DNA of 64,000 bases from Microbacterium sp. LWS13-1.2 (GTDB taxonomy: Bacteria > Actinomycetota > Actinomycetes > Actinomycetales > Microbacteriaceae). Under the pieces are notes generated by a model. That model made no database searches. It was not told the origin of the DNA and saw only the letters and a list, made by a program, of their open reading frames with translations. The position numbers and the translations under genes were made by a program. The DNA lies in assembly GCF_040144835.1 (NCBI RefSeq), contig NZ_CP151632.1, forward strand, positions 2,170,001 to 2,234,000, written 5' to 3'. This document shows positions 63,831 to 64,000 of this stretch, piece by piece; within the stretch, counting starts at the first letter, position 1; every line of letters starts with the position of its first letter.

Positions 63831-64000
63831 ATGGCAGCGACCCGACCGGCGGGACGCGCCCCGGCCCCGCTGACGTGGGTCGCGGGCGTGGCTGCCGTGC
63901 TGCTCGGGGCGGGGCTCGGCGAGTTGACGGCCATCGTCGTCAGCCCCTCTTCCAGCCCCGTGGCCGCGATCGGCGCCGCCCTCATCGACGTCGCGCCGCC
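63831..64000 (+). CDS. Membrane protein, probable molybdopterin-dependent oxidoreductase (3' end outside window)
   Basis: Only the first 56 residues are present. A short basic tail (RPAGRAP) is followed by two hydrophobic segments, LTWVAGVAAVLLGAGLGELT and PVAAIGAALIDVAPP. This pattern, including GLGELTAIVVSPSSSP and AALIDVAPP, resembles the N-terminus of membrane-anchored sulfite-oxidase-like molybdopterin oxidoreductases of actinobacteria. The catalytic domain would lie beyond the window, so the assignment rests on the membrane part alone. Confidence 0.6.
   Translation, partial: MAATRPAGRAPAPLTWVAGVAAVLLGAGLGELTAIVVSPSSSPVAAIGAALIDVAP

Overview
The window looks like chromosome of a high-GC actinobacterium, most probably Microbacteriaceae and Microbacterium-like. 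The reasons are very high GC, GTG starts and ATGA/GTGA overlaps, several apparently leaderless genes (TANNNT 6-7 bases before the start codon), LacI-family regulators next to glycosidase genes, and a dispersed palindromic repeat whose core reads CCGGTCGTTGAGCGAGC. The genus is inference; no rRNA or tRNA gene is present to test it.

Layout. 1-7.7 kb: a glycosidase row (partial LacZ-type GH2, GH51 arabinofuranosidase, GH35-like beta-galactosidase, GH27 alpha-galactosidase). 7.7-11.4 kb: a three-gene sugar-catabolic unit of unknown pathway (Gfo/Idh/MocA dehydrogenase, DUF993 aldolase-like protein, TIM-barrel isomerase) behind two LacI-type operators. 11.4-12.8 kb: two convergent genes (an esterase-like hydrolase and a GH127-like gene), each cut off at its 3' end at a 52-bp repeat. 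12.8-23.4 kb: two LacI regulators and an oxidative uronate operon (oxidoreductase, uronate-dehydrogenase-like SDR, KdgD, enolase-superfamily dehydratase or cycloisomerase, ketoglutarate semialdehyde dehydrogenase), then glycerate kinase and a ThuA-like protein. 23.7-28.3 kb: Leloir genes galE, galT and galK with a divergent LacI regulator. 28.5-45.7 kb: hydrolase, sortase-anchored lamin-tail-domain protein, GH3 glycosidase, TetR-carboxylesterase pair, F420-type oxidoreductase, DNA methyltransferase, lipoate ligase, a frameshifted GH6 cellulase under a CebR-type box, a lipase-like hydrolase and a MarR-MFS pair. 45.8-46.8 kb: gene graveyard (alditol oxidase and MFS remnants). 46.8-51.1 kb: a D-apionate-lactonase-like gene and a penicillin-binding protein. 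51.1-58.9 kb: L-rhamnose genes (LacI, mutarotase, isomerase, esterase, RhaEW aldolase-dehydrogenase, kinase). 58.9-59.8 kb: broken beta-lactamase-like and LacI remnants. 59.8-63.6 kb: small acidic protein, then the transglutaminase / alpha-E / circularly permuted ATP-grasp trio. 63.8 kb to the end: start of a membrane protein resembling molybdopterin oxidoreductases.

How it fits together. Arabinose- and galactose-releasing glycosidases, galacturonate oxidation, rhamnose catabolism, a Leloir pathway and an apionate-lactonase-like protein together point to plant pectin (rhamnogalacturonan I and II) use. No sugar transporter gene is in the window. Several clusters carry LacI-type palindromes at their promoters, suggesting a local regulator per sugar.

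The most unusual signal is the repeat layer. The dispersed palindrome sits not only between genes but in frame inside three protein genes (DUF993, the SDR and the ATP-grasp protein), and a different palindrome sits inside the methyltransferase gene. Five of the six reading frames through the repeat core are open.
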